DNA of 64,000 bases from Stanieria sp. NIES-3757 (lineage in GTDB: Bacteria; Cyanobacteriota; Cyanobacteriia; Cyanobacteriales; Xenococcaceae), in NCBI GenBank assembly GCA_002355455.1, contig AP017375.1, forward strand, positions 4,083,640 to 4,147,639, read 5' to 3'. The notes under the pieces were generated by a model. That model worked only from the letters and a program-made list of their open reading frames with translations, was not told the origin of the DNA and searched no databases. A program made the translations under genes and the position numbers. Positions 18,404-26,469 of this stretch are shown in pieces. Numbering within the stretch: position 1 is the stretch's first letter; every line of letters starts with the position of its first letter.

Positions 18404-18703
18404 CTAATCAAACAAACCTTCTACATTTTGTCGAAAGGCAATCAAGGCGTGAGTTCCCTGAAACGGCTTCAGCTCTTCAAACAATTGGTCGGATATTTCT
18501 GGCGTAACAATAGTTTTGACTTCAATGTTGGTGTTATAACCAGCCATATCTCCCATCCGTTTACCATGACTACCTGCACCCTGGGCGGGAATAATGGTGT
18601 AACCAGAGACATCTAAGGTTTGTAGTAACTTAATCAAACGGTCTTGTAAAACTGCTTCACAGATAATAGTGACCACAGTACCTTGGTGAAAAGAAGTAGA
18701 CAT
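18404..18703 (-). CDS. PII-like signalling protein
   Basis: 99 aa with the ferredoxin-like PII pattern: TVVTIICEAVLQDRLIKLL, SGYTIIPAQGAGSHGKRMGD where the T-loop begins, then NIEVKTIVTPEISDQLFEEL and a final strand HALIAFRQNVEGLFD. It lacks the GlnB T-loop uridylylation site and is closer to divergent PII-like proteins (SbtB-type) that bind adenine nucleotides. A transporter partner is absent; the neighbours are OCP and an ApcA-like protein, so a role in reporting energy state to the light-harvesting apparatus is a guess. ATG 18703 with a weak GAGA site. Confidence 0.72.
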   Translation of the reverse strand: MSTSFHQGTVVTIICEAVLQDRLIKLLQTLDVSGYTIIPAQGAGSHGKRMGDMAGYNTNIEVKTIVTPEISDQLFEELKPFQGTHALIAFRQNVEGLFD

Positions 18704-18777
18704 AAGAATTCTCAGAACACTTGTATTGTTTTTTTGCTTAAATAGCGTGGCGATCGCTTAAAGGTAATTTTTGTTGT

Positions 18778-19263
18778 CTATTGAAGAGCATTAATTAGGT
18801 AATCGAAGTAAGTACCAACTTCGCTAGCATCTTCTCCAGACAAAATTGAGATGGCGATCTTCTTCATGGCACGGACACTTTCGGCAACGGATTCAATTGG
18901 AGTGCCAAGGGATTTGTACATTTGGCAAACACCGATGATTCCAATATCTTGAATTGGCGCACCATCTCCAGCAGCAATACTGTAGGAAACCAAGCGCAGA
19001 TAATAATCCATATCTCGAAGGCAGGTGGCAGTCATCTCTTTGCCGTAGGCATTGCCACCAGCGGAAACAAGGTATGGACGGCTTTGAAAAAGTTGGTTGG
19101 CAGCTTGTTTAACAATGTAATCACGTCTATCTGCTATAGCTTTCACCAGCCTTAAACGGCGATCGCTGCTGCTAACAAAGATACTAATCTGCTCTAGTTC
19201 GCCAGGGGTAAGATAGCGAACTTCAGCATCTGCGTTGACAATCATTTTTGTAATAATACTCAT
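18778..19263 (-). CDS. Allophycocyanin alpha-subunit-like protein (ApcA paralogue)
   Basis: 161 aa, full phycobilisome-subunit length. Closest by eye to Apc[35 protein letters not shown] with bilin-binding C81 and R82/D84, and the [17 protein letters not shown] helix. It diverges in the 30-60 stretch and at GVCQMYKS. ApcD-type signatures are absent. No beta subunit, linker or lyase is adjacent, so it must pair with an ApcB encoded elsewhere. Strong AGGAG ribosome site at ATG 19263. It leads a same-strand run to the PII-like, Psb34-like and OCP genes. Could be a specialised core subunit or a quencher-docking variant. Confidence 0.87.
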   Translation of the reverse strand: MSIITKMIVNADAEVRYLTPGELEQISIFVSSSDRRLRLVKAIADRRDYIVKQAANQLFQSRPYLVSAGGNAYGKEMTATCLRDMDYYLRLVSYSIAAGDGAPIQDIGIIGVCQMYKSLGTPIESVAESVRAMKKIAISILSGEDASEVGTYFDYLINALQ

Positions 19264-19301
19264 TCATTAACTCCTGAAAGGTTTAAATTAGGTTGATTCT
19301 C

Positions 19302-19607
19302 TTAAAAACTGACATAGCTATGGTTCTCGAAACTACTCAAAAAAGTTTGAGTCATGGCGGATGAAAACTTGTAGCCCGCATAATAGGCAAGTCCAGCAAC
19401 GAAATTATCAAGATTCAACGGTTTGGTGAACCAATAATCAAACCCAGTTGAGAGAGCAAGTTGACGGATGGTGTCATTGATATAAGCTGTCACAGCTATG
19501 ACTAGTAATACTTTTTCTCGTTCTAATGCGATCGTTCTTGCTTGTTGAACCAGGGCAAAACCATTAGATGCGTCAAGAAAAAGGCAGAGTGAAACACAAA
19601 TAGGCAA
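19302..19607 (-). pseudogene. Response-regulator receiver remnant
   Basis: The 101-codon frame contains only the back half of a receiver domain: DASNGFALVQQARTI, then VLLVIAVTAY, LALSTGFDYWFTKPLNLDNF with the conserved Lys in TKP. The front half with the acidic pair and phospho-acceptor Asp is missing, and the frame opens at a TTG without a ribosome site. Upstream sequence is AT-rich and shows no continuing homology. It is most likely the broken end of a response regulator or hybrid kinase that once preceded the ApcA-like gene. Confidence 0.6.
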
Positions 19608-20032
19608 TTTATTTTATTAGATGTGTATCAACTGATAAAGTCTTAATTTACTCCTGACTTATGATGCAAGTTTATTGTGATTTAAACTTGTTGATTATTG
19701 AAGTAAAAAATTTTATAATTTCCAGAATTTCTTCACTTGTCAAGAAAAAATTTTGCGTAGAAATAAAGCTAAATTCAATCATGATTTAAATCTAACCTTG
19801 GGTTAGTAAATAGTGTTTGATTGATTTTTTCTAAAATTATAGGTTGGTCTTGATATGTCCAATTCAATTTCTTTATTAGTTTTTATATTTATAATCTAAC
19901 AAGTGAATGTTTAATATCATGTCTTGACGAATGTTTGAAATGTATAAAATTAGTTTGGGATGTTTGATTTTATTGCAAATTTTAAAACAAGCTATGTAGT
20001 CAGATTCAGCAATATAATTTTTGGATTATTAC
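19608..20032. other. AT-rich intergenic region
   Basis: 425 bp, very AT-rich, between the receiver remnant and the NACHT gene. No coding frame, hairpin or tRNA seen. Any missing front half of the receiver gene is not recognisable here. Confidence 0.5.
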
Positions 20033-22333
20033 TTATTTCCATTCTCTCTCTTCCAGTTCTTTCTGGGGCAATAACAAAGCAGCTTCAATCTCTTGCCGTA
20101 CTGCAACCGTCACTTCACAGTTACTATTAAGACAATCTATGAGTAACTGATTGGCATCATAATAGCGTTGCAGAACTTGCTGCTGCTCGGGGCTAAAGTG
20201 CCAGTGAGACTGTATATTGCGATGAAGAGCGATCGCTGTTTTTAACCTTTCGATCCAGGCGACATGATTGGTTTGCCACCACGACTGAAACCTGGCTCGG
20301 TCTGAAGCGGGATCGGGGAGTTGTTCTTTGAGTTGTTGTAGGGATTGTTGTAACCCAACATCAAGAACAATCGCGAGAGCATTGCTGAGAGCATTGCTGA
20401 GGGCATGGGCATGGGCAAAATCGGGACTAGAGCCAATAGCGCATTCCAACACTAGATTATCCAATAACACATCGAGGAAAATACCTTGGTCGAGGGTACA
20501 GGCAAGAGCGAAATGAGGGGCAAGATGAGGAGTTTGGGTAAGACCGAGATAAAAGGCACGAGTTGCAGCTAAAGTGGGTTGGGGTGTAACTAGAGATTTT
20601 TGGCTTGCCCAAGTTAAAAACTCTTGGAGATACGGATCTTGGGTGACTAGGGCATCGATTTGTTGCTTCATCAACTGTACCAGGAAGTCTGCACTCCGCA
20701 ACATCGCAGCCGTCAACAAAAAGATTTCGCGCCACCGTGGTTCAGTGATGTGACTAACCAGACGTTCTAAGGCTCGCTCTAAAGACTGTAAATTATGACT
20801 GGCAACGATTTTTCGGGCAGTGAAATATTCGTGAAACGTTAAAGAGGAAAAAGAGAAAATCCCCCGCACTCGTTCCGCCAATAACCCATGCTGCAACTCA
20901 ATCGCCTTAAGCACCACTTCACTATCGAGTTGTAATTCTTCTGGCTCGGTCGGAGCATTTGGTAAATTACTGATAAAGTCGCTAATCTGTTGTTCGGCTG
21001 CTCGTTGCTCAAAAAAGTAATTACCCTCTTCAAACGTCGCAGCAGCAATCTGACTCATCAGTTTGAGCTTTTGTGGCAATAAAAATCCCTGATAAATTTC
21101 ATCTCGCTCAATGCCTCTAATTTCATCCCATTTGCCTAAAAGAAGGTCTAAACATTGTTTATAGAATTCGGCTTTCCTGCTAGGAAATTTTTCTTGGTGA
21201 TGGAATACCCAACAAGCAAGATGTAGAAACAAAGGCGTGACGGCGAGTCTGCGGAATGGCAAGTTTTCAGGTAAATCCAGTTTTTCAATGAACTCCACTG
21301 CTATATCTAGTTCATCTTGAGGATTTTTTTTAGTAAATACGGTGAACCATTTCTGGGCGAAAGCAATAATTTGTGATTGGGTAAACGGGGCAATTTCGAC
21401 ATCGGTGAAGCGTCTCAGTTTAAACGTTTTAGCAGCGGTTCGACAGGTGACGACAAACAAATTCTTGGAATATTTTTCAGAGAATCTGCGAATTTCTTTT
21501 AAGACTGCATTATTATCTTGACCTAGTACTTCATCGAGTCCATCGAGCAATAGTAACATTCTGCCCTCAAGCCGTAGGGTTTCGACTGTGGACTGTTCGG
21601 AAATGCCACAGGTAATAAATTCAGAGTGAATGTAGTTTAATAAGCTGAACTTCCCTGTCTCTTTGGATTCGTCAGCAAAATCTCTTAAGGTGATAAAGAT
21701 AGGAACTAGATGGGCAGCAAAATTACCTTGGTTACATTGAATGGCGAGATGTTGCAAAAAAGTAGTTTTACCAGACCCAGGTTTACCTAATACCCTAAGC
21801 TTAGAGTGGGTTTCAACTGCTCTCATGCCTGGTATTTGTGTCTGAGCAGTCTCACCTAAACCAAAGCGGTCAAATTCTTTGGGAGTCGGGTTTTGCAAGT
21901 CAGAGATTTCTAACCACTGTTGACTGGCAATCTCTTCCAAAATATTGACATCGATGTAAATGTTTTCGATTTCAACAGGATGGTTAGTATCTAATAATTG
22001 TAAAGTACCGCACTGGTCTTGAATTTTGTCTCGGCGTTGCGATCGCACTTTTTTGACCAGAGCATCAATATTTATGGTAGCCTGTTCTCCCAGGTCAGAA
22101 AATTCGGCTGGCGGATTGTCTGCAATGTCCCGCCACTCTAGCTCCAAGACAGAGCAAATTTCAATAAAAGTATAACGTTCGATCGGACGACCTGTAAAAA
22201 ATCTCCAAACGGGCTGGCGAGTTTTTAGATTGACTTCCTCTGCCAGGTTTTCTTGAGTCCAACCCTTACTAGCAAAAGCTTTTTTCGCTAGTTTAATACC
22301 TGCTGCTGATGCCTGGAGCGATCGTTTTGCCAC
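20033..22333 (-). CDS. NACHT-domain NTPase with N-terminal HTH-like domain (bacterial NLR-type)
   Basis: 766 aa. The N-terminal about 75 residues resemble a small helix-turn-helix/XRE-like domain (SKGWTQENLAEEVNLKTRQ). A linker follows (about 90-165), then the NACHT module with Walker A GKPGSGKTT at 183-191, Walker B LLLLDGLDEV at 260-269 and a sensor-like VTCRTAA. The C-terminal 300 residues are helical (FHEYFTARKIV is typical of NACHT helical domains). Related cyanobacterial NACHT proteins are STAND NTPases, and several bacterial NACHT proteins protect against phage. It is a single gene with no adjacent effector or transposase, so defence is inferred from family only. Confidence 0.88.
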   Translation of the reverse strand: MAKRSLQASAAGIKLAKKAFASKGWTQENLAEEVNLKTRQPVWRFFTGRPIERYTFIEICSVLELEWRDIADNPPAEFSDLGEQATINIDALVKKVRSQRRDKIQDQCGTLQLLDTNHPVEIENIYIDVNILEEIASQQWLEISDLQNPTPKEFDRFGLGETAQTQIPGMRAVETHSKLRVLGKPGSGKTTFLQHLAIQCNQGNFAAHLVPIFITLRDFADESKETGKFSLLNYIHSEFITCGISEQSTVETLRLEGRMLLLLDGLDEVLGQDNNAVLKEIRRFSEKYSKNLFVVTCRTAAKTFKLRRFTDVEIAPFTQSQIIAFAQKWFTVFTKKNPQDELDIAVEFIEKLDLPENLPFRRLAVTPLFLHLACWVFHHQEKFPSRKAEFYKQCLDLLLGKWDEIRGIERDEIYQGFLLPQKLKLMSQIAAATFEEGNYFFEQRAAEQQISDFISNLPNAPTEPEELQLDSEVVLKAIELQHGLLAERVRGIFSFSSLTFHEYFTARKIVASHNLQSLERALERLVSHITEPRWREIFLLTAAMLRSADFLVQLMKQQIDALVTQDPYLQEFLTWASQKSLVTPQPTLAATRAFYLGLTQTPHLAPHFALACTLDQGIFLDVLLDNLVLECAIGSSPDFAHAHALSNALSNALAIVLDVGLQQSLQQLKEQLPDPASDRARFQSWWQTNHVAWIERLKTAIALHRNIQSHWHFSPEQQQVLQRYYDANQLLIDCLNSNCEVTVAVRQEIEAALLLPQKELEEREWK

Positions 22334-22720
22334 GGAAACAAGACCTCCTCCAAGTTTTTGTCAAAACATTGTAGAAGTTACAAATAATATTTTTCAACCT
22401 CTACTCTTTAATCCTAACGTTTTCCTCTATTCCTAATAAATTAAGTTATACAAAATCGAGTCAATTGCACTGTGATTTTTTCAAGCAATAATCGAAACAC
22501 TCCAAACCCTCTTCGGATCGGAACTGTAGATAAATTTGTATAAGTTAATGTTTATTTTTTGCTTTGTTACAGGCGATGGGTTGATTTTAGACTCCGCGAT
22601 TGATTCTTTACTCAAACAGGTAGCAGCACGCCGATAAGATATTTAAGAAAATTGATAATCTAAAACTTCAGTAAATTGACTTAATTGATGACACGCTCTA
22701 AAGGCTTTGATTCAAATTAA
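22334..22720. other. Intergenic region between NACHT and fasciclin genes
   Basis: AT-rich sequence on the 5' side of the NACHT gene; its promoter should lie here, but no clear box pair or ribosome site beyond GGAGG near 22340-22350 (complement) can be named. No other gene seen. Confidence 0.45.
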
Positions 22721-22752
22721 TGGAGTAATGACTATAGCAAATCATTACTCCA
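22721..22752 (-). terminator. Hairpin downstream of the fasciclin gene
   Basis: Perfect 11-bp inverted repeat TGGAGTAATGA / TCATTACTCCA with a 10-nt loop, 31 bp beyond the fasciclin stop on the minus strand. Only a weak T-rich tail follows, so it may act as a transcript-end stabiliser rather than a strong terminator. Confidence 0.5.
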
Positions 22753-22782
22753 CCCATACTATTGACTATGCTTGACGTTTGC

Positions 22783-23184
22783 TTACGCGGGCATCAACAC
22801 TGTGTCAATGATGTGGATAACACCGTTATCAGCAGCAACATCCGCTGTTGAGACGGTGGCATTATTGATCTTGACACCCTTAGCAGCGTCAATTTTCACA
22901 TTTGAACCTTCAACTGTTTTAGCTGATTTCATCTTAGTCACGTCAGCAGCCATGACCTTGCCTGAAACAACATGATAAGTTAAGATTTTTTTGAGTTGGG
23001 GAATATCCTTAAGTAATCCGTCTACTGTACCTTCAGGAAGTTTGGCAAACGCCTCATCGTTTGGTGCAAAAAGGGTAAACGGACCTTTGCCTTTAAGAGT
23101 TTCTACTAAACCAGCAGCCTTAACCGCAGCAACTAGAGTGTTAAAAGAACCAGCATTAATTGCGGTATCTACAATATCAGTCAT
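22783..23184 (-). CDS. Fasciclin (FAS1) domain protein
   Basis: 133 aa, a single FAS1 domain filling the protein: [30 protein letters not shown] (H1 motif), [10 protein letters not shown], and [13 protein letters not shown] (H2 motif). There is no signal peptide, so it is cytosolic or leaves by another route, as in several cyanobacterial homologues. Start chosen at ATG 23184, because AGGTGA lies 5 nt upstream; the frame opens three codons earlier at a GTG. Role in adhesion or stress unproven. Free-standing. Confidence 0.92.
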   Translation of the reverse strand: MTDIVDTAINAGSFNTLVAAVKAAGLVETLKGKGPFTLFAPNDEAFAKLPEGTVDGLLKDIPQLKKILTYHVVSGKVMAADVTKMKSAKTVEGSNVKIDAAKGVKINNATVSTADVAADNGVIHIIDTVLMPA

Positions 23185-23193
23185 GTATTTCAC

Positions 23194-23826
23194 CTAGTTT
23201 TGTGTGATCTGCTAACAACTATCAGCATGACACCCTGTTGTTAGAAATCATGTTTGAGCAAGCGTTGGATTAGGGTATTAATTGTCTAAATTGTTCTAAA
23301 AGTTACAAATCTTTACAATAAAAATTTTTAGATAATTATAAGATTGAGTGCCAAGCAGTTTGTCCTCTCAAAGCAAGTTTTGCTCAAGCATAAACTACAA
23401 GGCAACAGCAAATAAACTTTGCACAATGATAAGATGCGAATGAAAGCAGAATAAAAAAAAGAAAGTATACAAATTTGCAATCGCTGATTTGCTTGAAATA
23501 ATTTGTACCTTTCTGAGCATGACAGCAATATTATTACAGTTAAGTGTTTGAAATTTAGTATATATATAAGTTTAACTGGTATATAAATTGTATAAATTGC
23601 GTGAAAAGTTAAGATTTTGTTACACGAATTCGCTTCAGAGGTAGATAAAAATGCCAGATCGATACTATTTTCGATAAATAATGTTAGAATTGAAACTGAG
23701 AATCAAAAGATTAACGATTAAGTTTTTATTCAGTATTAAAGGTTTTTCCCATAAAGTATTGAGCTATTTCTTTTCCAATAATCTTGTCTCTCTAAACACA
23801 ACACTTATTGAGAAGACAGTCAAACT
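23194..23826. other. Long AT-rich intergenic region, leader of the RRM gene
   Basis: 633 bp between divergent genes (fasciclin left, RRM right). A 66-codon frame at 23328-23528 has no recognisable features and is not called. Cyanobacterial rbp genes usually have long cold-responsive 5' leaders, so the right part is probably untranslated leader; no specific element was recognised. Confidence 0.45.
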
Positions 23827-24117
23827 ATGTCAATTTATGTAGGCAATTTATCTTACGAAGTTAATCAAGAGGACTTGAATGAAGTCTTTACCGAGTATGG
23901 AACTGTTAAAAGGGTTCATGTTCCCACAGATCGGGATACAGGTCGCGTGAGAGGATTTGCTTTTGTCGAAATGGAATCAGAAGCAGATGAAGATAAAGCT
24001 ATTACAGCTTTAGACGGAGCCGAATGGATGGATCGCGAGCTAAAAGTCAATAAAGCTAGACCTCGTGAAGACAGAAATTCATTTGGTGGTGGTGGTCGTC
24101 GCAACAACCGCTTCTAA
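23827..24117 (+). CDS. RRM-type RNA-binding protein (cyanobacterial Rbp)
   Basis: 96 aa. One RRM with RNP2 IYVGNL at residues 3-8 and RNP1 RGFAFVEM (about 42-49), followed by a short glycine/arginine tail (FGGGGRRNNRF). Cyanobacterial Rbp proteins bind RNA and are often induced by cold or involved in localising photosystem mRNAs at thylakoids. ATG 23827; long untranslated leader upstream and a T-rich segment after the stop (24120-24145). A degenerate copy of the gene start seems to lie at 25.5 kb on the other strand. Confidence 0.95.
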   Translation: MSIYVGNLSYEVNQEDLNEVFTEYGTVKRVHVPTDRDTGRVRGFAFVEMESEADEDKAITALDGAEWMDRELKVNKARPREDRNSFGGGGRRNNRF

Positions 24118-24218
24118 GCTTTTTTAGTTAAATAAAAAAACTAACGCTTTTAGGACTGAAGCAAATTGTTTCTGCATTGCTTTCCTAGAGGCGTTTTTTT
24201 CTTGATTGCCAATCATAA

Positions 24219-24488
24219 TTAAAAAAATTGCTTTTTGCTCAAAGAAAAAGTCAAATTTTCATGGTTTAGGTTTAAAGCGATCGCAATAATCTGAGATTGA
24301 GGAATCACTTTAATTTCAATAGTTGGCATCAGTAGATGGGGAAAATCGCAGCAAAATTTCCTGCCAGAAGGATGTTGAAGAATTATTCCATCGGGCATAC
24401 ATCCTTTTAAAATACCAACAGAACTTATAAAAGCTTGATCGACATTAAGTTTATTTTCCCCGATTAATTTAAAATTTTGCTGGGGCAA
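24219..24488 (-). CDS. Hypothetical protein (89 aa)
   Basis: Open frame of 89 codons with protein-like composition (GILKGCMPDGIILQHPSG, HLLMPTIEIKVIPQSQ) but no recognised family. The only in-frame start is a TTG inside a perfect hairpin at 24480-24497, with no ribosome site, so the start is doubtful. It could be a decayed gene or a real small protein of alternating beta strands. No signal peptide or membrane helix. Lies just upstream (convergent) of the RRM gene's end. Confidence 0.35.
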   Translation of the reverse strand: MPQQNFKLIGENKLNVDQAFISSVGILKGCMPDGIILQHPSGRKFCCDFPHLLMPTIEIKVIPQSQIIAIALNLNHENLTFSLSKKQFF

Positions 24489-24497
24489 CTGCCCCAG
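24480..24497. repeat. Short perfect hairpin CTGGGGCA-N2-TGCCCCAG
   Basis: Eight-base-pair perfect GC-rich stem with a 2-nt spacer, standing out in AT-rich DNA between the pentapeptide gene and the hypothetical frame at 24219. On the minus strand it lies 49-66 bp past the pentapeptide stop but has no T tract, so terminator function is weakly supported. Confidence 0.5.
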
Positions 24498-24545
24498 ATT
24501 AACAAATCAGCAATATTTACTCGCTTATACTGCTTGAAGTGCTGA

Positions 24546-25007
24546 CTAATCTAGATAAGCTCCCTTTAAGTCGGCTCTATTTAATCTAGTTTTTTTGAGA
24601 TCGACTCCTGTTAAATCAGCCCCTCGTAAATCGGCTCCTTCTAAATTAGTCCCTCGTAAATTTGCTCCTCGTAAATCTGCTCCTCCTAAATTAGCTCCTT
24701 GTAAATCTGCTCCACTCAAGTCAGCTTCTCTCAAATCGGCTCCACTTAAATCAGAATCGATCATTTCAGCATCAATTAGGCAGGCTTGAACCATTTCCGC
24801 ATCGGCTAGATTTGATTGATTCAGCTTTGCTTGATTCAGATGTGCTTTAGTTAGATTTGTCCCTTTGAGATTTGCTTTAATTAGCTCTGCTCCAGTTAAA
24901 TGCGCTCCAACTAAATTGGCATCAGTTAGACATACTTGAATGAGACTGACTCGACTAAAATCTCTTTGTCCTGCTGCGTATCGTTTTAAAATTTCCTGAG
25001 CATCCAT
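24546..25007 (-). CDS. Pentapeptide-repeat protein
   Basis: 153 aa. Leader MDAQEILKRYAAGQRDF, then about 24 consecutive A(D/N)LXX repeats from residue 30 to the C-terminus (ADLSGADLQGANLGGADLRG is typical). Would form a regular right-handed beta helix of about six coils. Soluble, no signal peptide. Paralogue of the shorter protein at 13.7 kb, with which it shares the leader. Function unknown. ATG 25007 with an AGGAAA site upstream. Confidence 0.93.
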   Translation of the reverse strand: MDAQEILKRYAAGQRDFSRVSLIQVCLTDANLVGAHLTGAELIKANLKGTNLTKAHLNQAKLNQSNLADAEMVQACLIDAEMIDSDLSGADLREADLSGADLQGANLGGADLRGANLRGTNLEGADLRGADLTGVDLKKTRLNRADLKGAYLD

Positions 25008-25052
25008 ATCTTTTGTTTCCTAGATTATGTGAAAAGTAAGTTGAGTAAGGGA

Positions 25053-25259
25053 CTAGAAAGCTGGCATTTCTTGGTAGCAGTGACTACAGCGCCAATAAAG
25101 ACCTCCTAAACGTAGATGACGGAGTAAGAGATAGGAACAGCAAGGGCAAGTATGCTGACTCATCATAGAGTATCTGGGATATACAACTGCATCGTCTTGG
25201 CTCTTCCCAGTTTTGGGATAAGCTAATTTTTGAGAAAACCGATTTAATAAATTGGGCAT
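25053..25259 (-). CDS. Small zinc-ribbon protein (68 aa)
   Basis: 68 aa from ATG 25259 (MPNLLNRFSQ). Two Cys pairs, C38/C41 in CPCC and C58/C61 in CSHC, separated by an RHLRLGGLYWRC stretch, form a zinc ribbon; the basic N-terminus (QKLAYPKTGK) suggests a nucleic-acid or ribosome contact. The frame extends upstream to 25346, but the extra residues look unlike a protein start. Small CxxC ribbon proteins of this type (YWRCxxCxQEMP ending) are, as I recall, common in cyanobacteria without known function. No good Shine-Dalgarno. Confidence 0.6.
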   Translation of the reverse strand: MPNLLNRFSQKLAYPKTGKSQDDAVVYPRYSMMSQHTCPCCSYLLLRHLRLGGLYWRCSHCYQEMPAF

Positions 25260-25285
25260 TATGTTAACCAGATTTTGGTTAGTAT

Positions 25286-25498
25286 TTAGACTCGCATTGT
25301 AGAGAAGGCGACAATTTGTAGTTGAATCCACAATTCTTTTTTCCACTTCAAGCTTAAAATCTCTGGATTTTTAACTCCTAAAGCTTTTAGGCATTTAGCT
25401 ATGTCTTTTTTAGTCAGTGTCTGTAATGGCAATTCTGAAGCCACGAAACAAGCAAAACTAGGTGAGACACTAGATAAATTGCTGATATAAATTGACAT
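25286..25498 (-). CDS. Hypothetical protein with an Rbp-like start
   Basis: About 70 aa from ATG 25498. The first eight residues MSIYISNL mimic RNP2 of the RRM protein (MSIYVGNL), and the DNA of the first 25 nt is nearly the same as that of the rbp gene. The rest (LTKKDIAKCLKALGVKNPEI) could align to the first helix and strand of an RRM, but there is no RNP1. It is either a strongly diverged RRM relative or a decayed rbp copy. Expression unsupported. Confidence 0.35.
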   Translation of the reverse strand: MSIYISNLSSVSPSFACFVASELPLQTLTKKDIAKCLKALGVKNPEILSLKWKKELWIQLQIVAFSTMRV

Positions 25499-25678
25499 AG
25501 AACATCTTTTCAATACAAGAGTGTAGAGATTTAAATTCGGAAAGAATTCTATGAAGTTAGTCAAGGATCCGAAAATATTTCTTAACAGTTTGATCCTAAC
25601 GTGGAACTTAAGACCAATCAGATAAAGATACAACTCTTATTGATCGACTTTACTCAAAACTAAATTGATCTATTCTGC

Positions 25679-25927
25679 TTATTTTTCGGATTTATAAAGA
25701 GACTCTTGAAATTCCCTACCGAGCAAACTTCCAAATTGAGACCAGCCCATATGAGGAGTTTTAGATAGAGTGGATTTGATTCTTTCGAGCTTTTTTCTAA
25801 ATCCTATTAATTGCGAAGCGTTAGGCGGTAAAATTTCACTATAAGCGGATGCTAATTCTTCATTAGTTGCCGTATTAAAATCAATAGATTCTCCGACTGC
25901 GATTAAGTTCCGTACAATAGGCAACAT
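25679..25927 (-). CDS. Hypothetical protein (82 aa)
   Basis: 82 aa, soluble and mostly helical by composition (NEELASAYSEILPPNASQLI, FRKKLERIKSTLSKTPHMGW). No family recognised. Starts at ATG 25927 with an AGAAAG purine stretch about 8 nt upstream and ends in a charged tail. Co-directional with the small ORFs at 25.1-25.5 kb. The sequence reads like a real protein, but nothing in the context indicates a job. Confidence 0.5.
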   Translation of the reverse strand: MLPIVRNLIAVGESIDFNTATNEELASAYSEILPPNASQLIGFRKKLERIKSTLSKTPHMGWSQFGSLLGREFQESLYKSEK

Positions 25928-26469
25928 ATTATTTCTTTCTATTATTTAATTGATTAGCTACTTTTAGGAAACAAATCCTTCATTTAGTTTGACAGATTTT
26001 AGCAATTTGAGTAGCTGATACTACGCGAAAATTTAGATTTAGCGTGTTTGTTCTTCAGCAAAAGAAGTTAGAAGCTGAATAGTAAATAATTTTAGAAATA
26101 AATCCCTAAAATTTATGGACTGCTTTGCAGATAAGTTAACTTGTATCTTGTTTTTAAGCGATCGCCTTACTAAATTTTTTTTCTATCATTCTGAGTAAAA
26201 TGCAGAGTAGCGAAGAATTTGGTTGTGATTGAAAATTTATCTATTCAAGATCTTGATCTTGACCTTGGGGTTAACAATTTTGAATTGCTAGTGACAATAC
26301 TAATAACTTTTTTATTCCAGACAATACGCTAATCTTGCTTTTCAGATGTAGCCGATCATTGAATTTGGTAAAACCTGTGACTGGGTTACTTTAAAAGATA
26401 AGGTAGCTTCAGATATATTATTCATCACGGATATATCTTCATTTAGTTTATCTATAGGAAAAGCTATCT
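25928..26469. other. Intergenic region upstream of citrate synthase
   Basis: 542 bp, AT-rich with one GCGATCGC octamer at 26159-26166. No gene found. Between divergent genes, so promoters for both directions should be here; none could be assigned. Confidence 0.5.
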
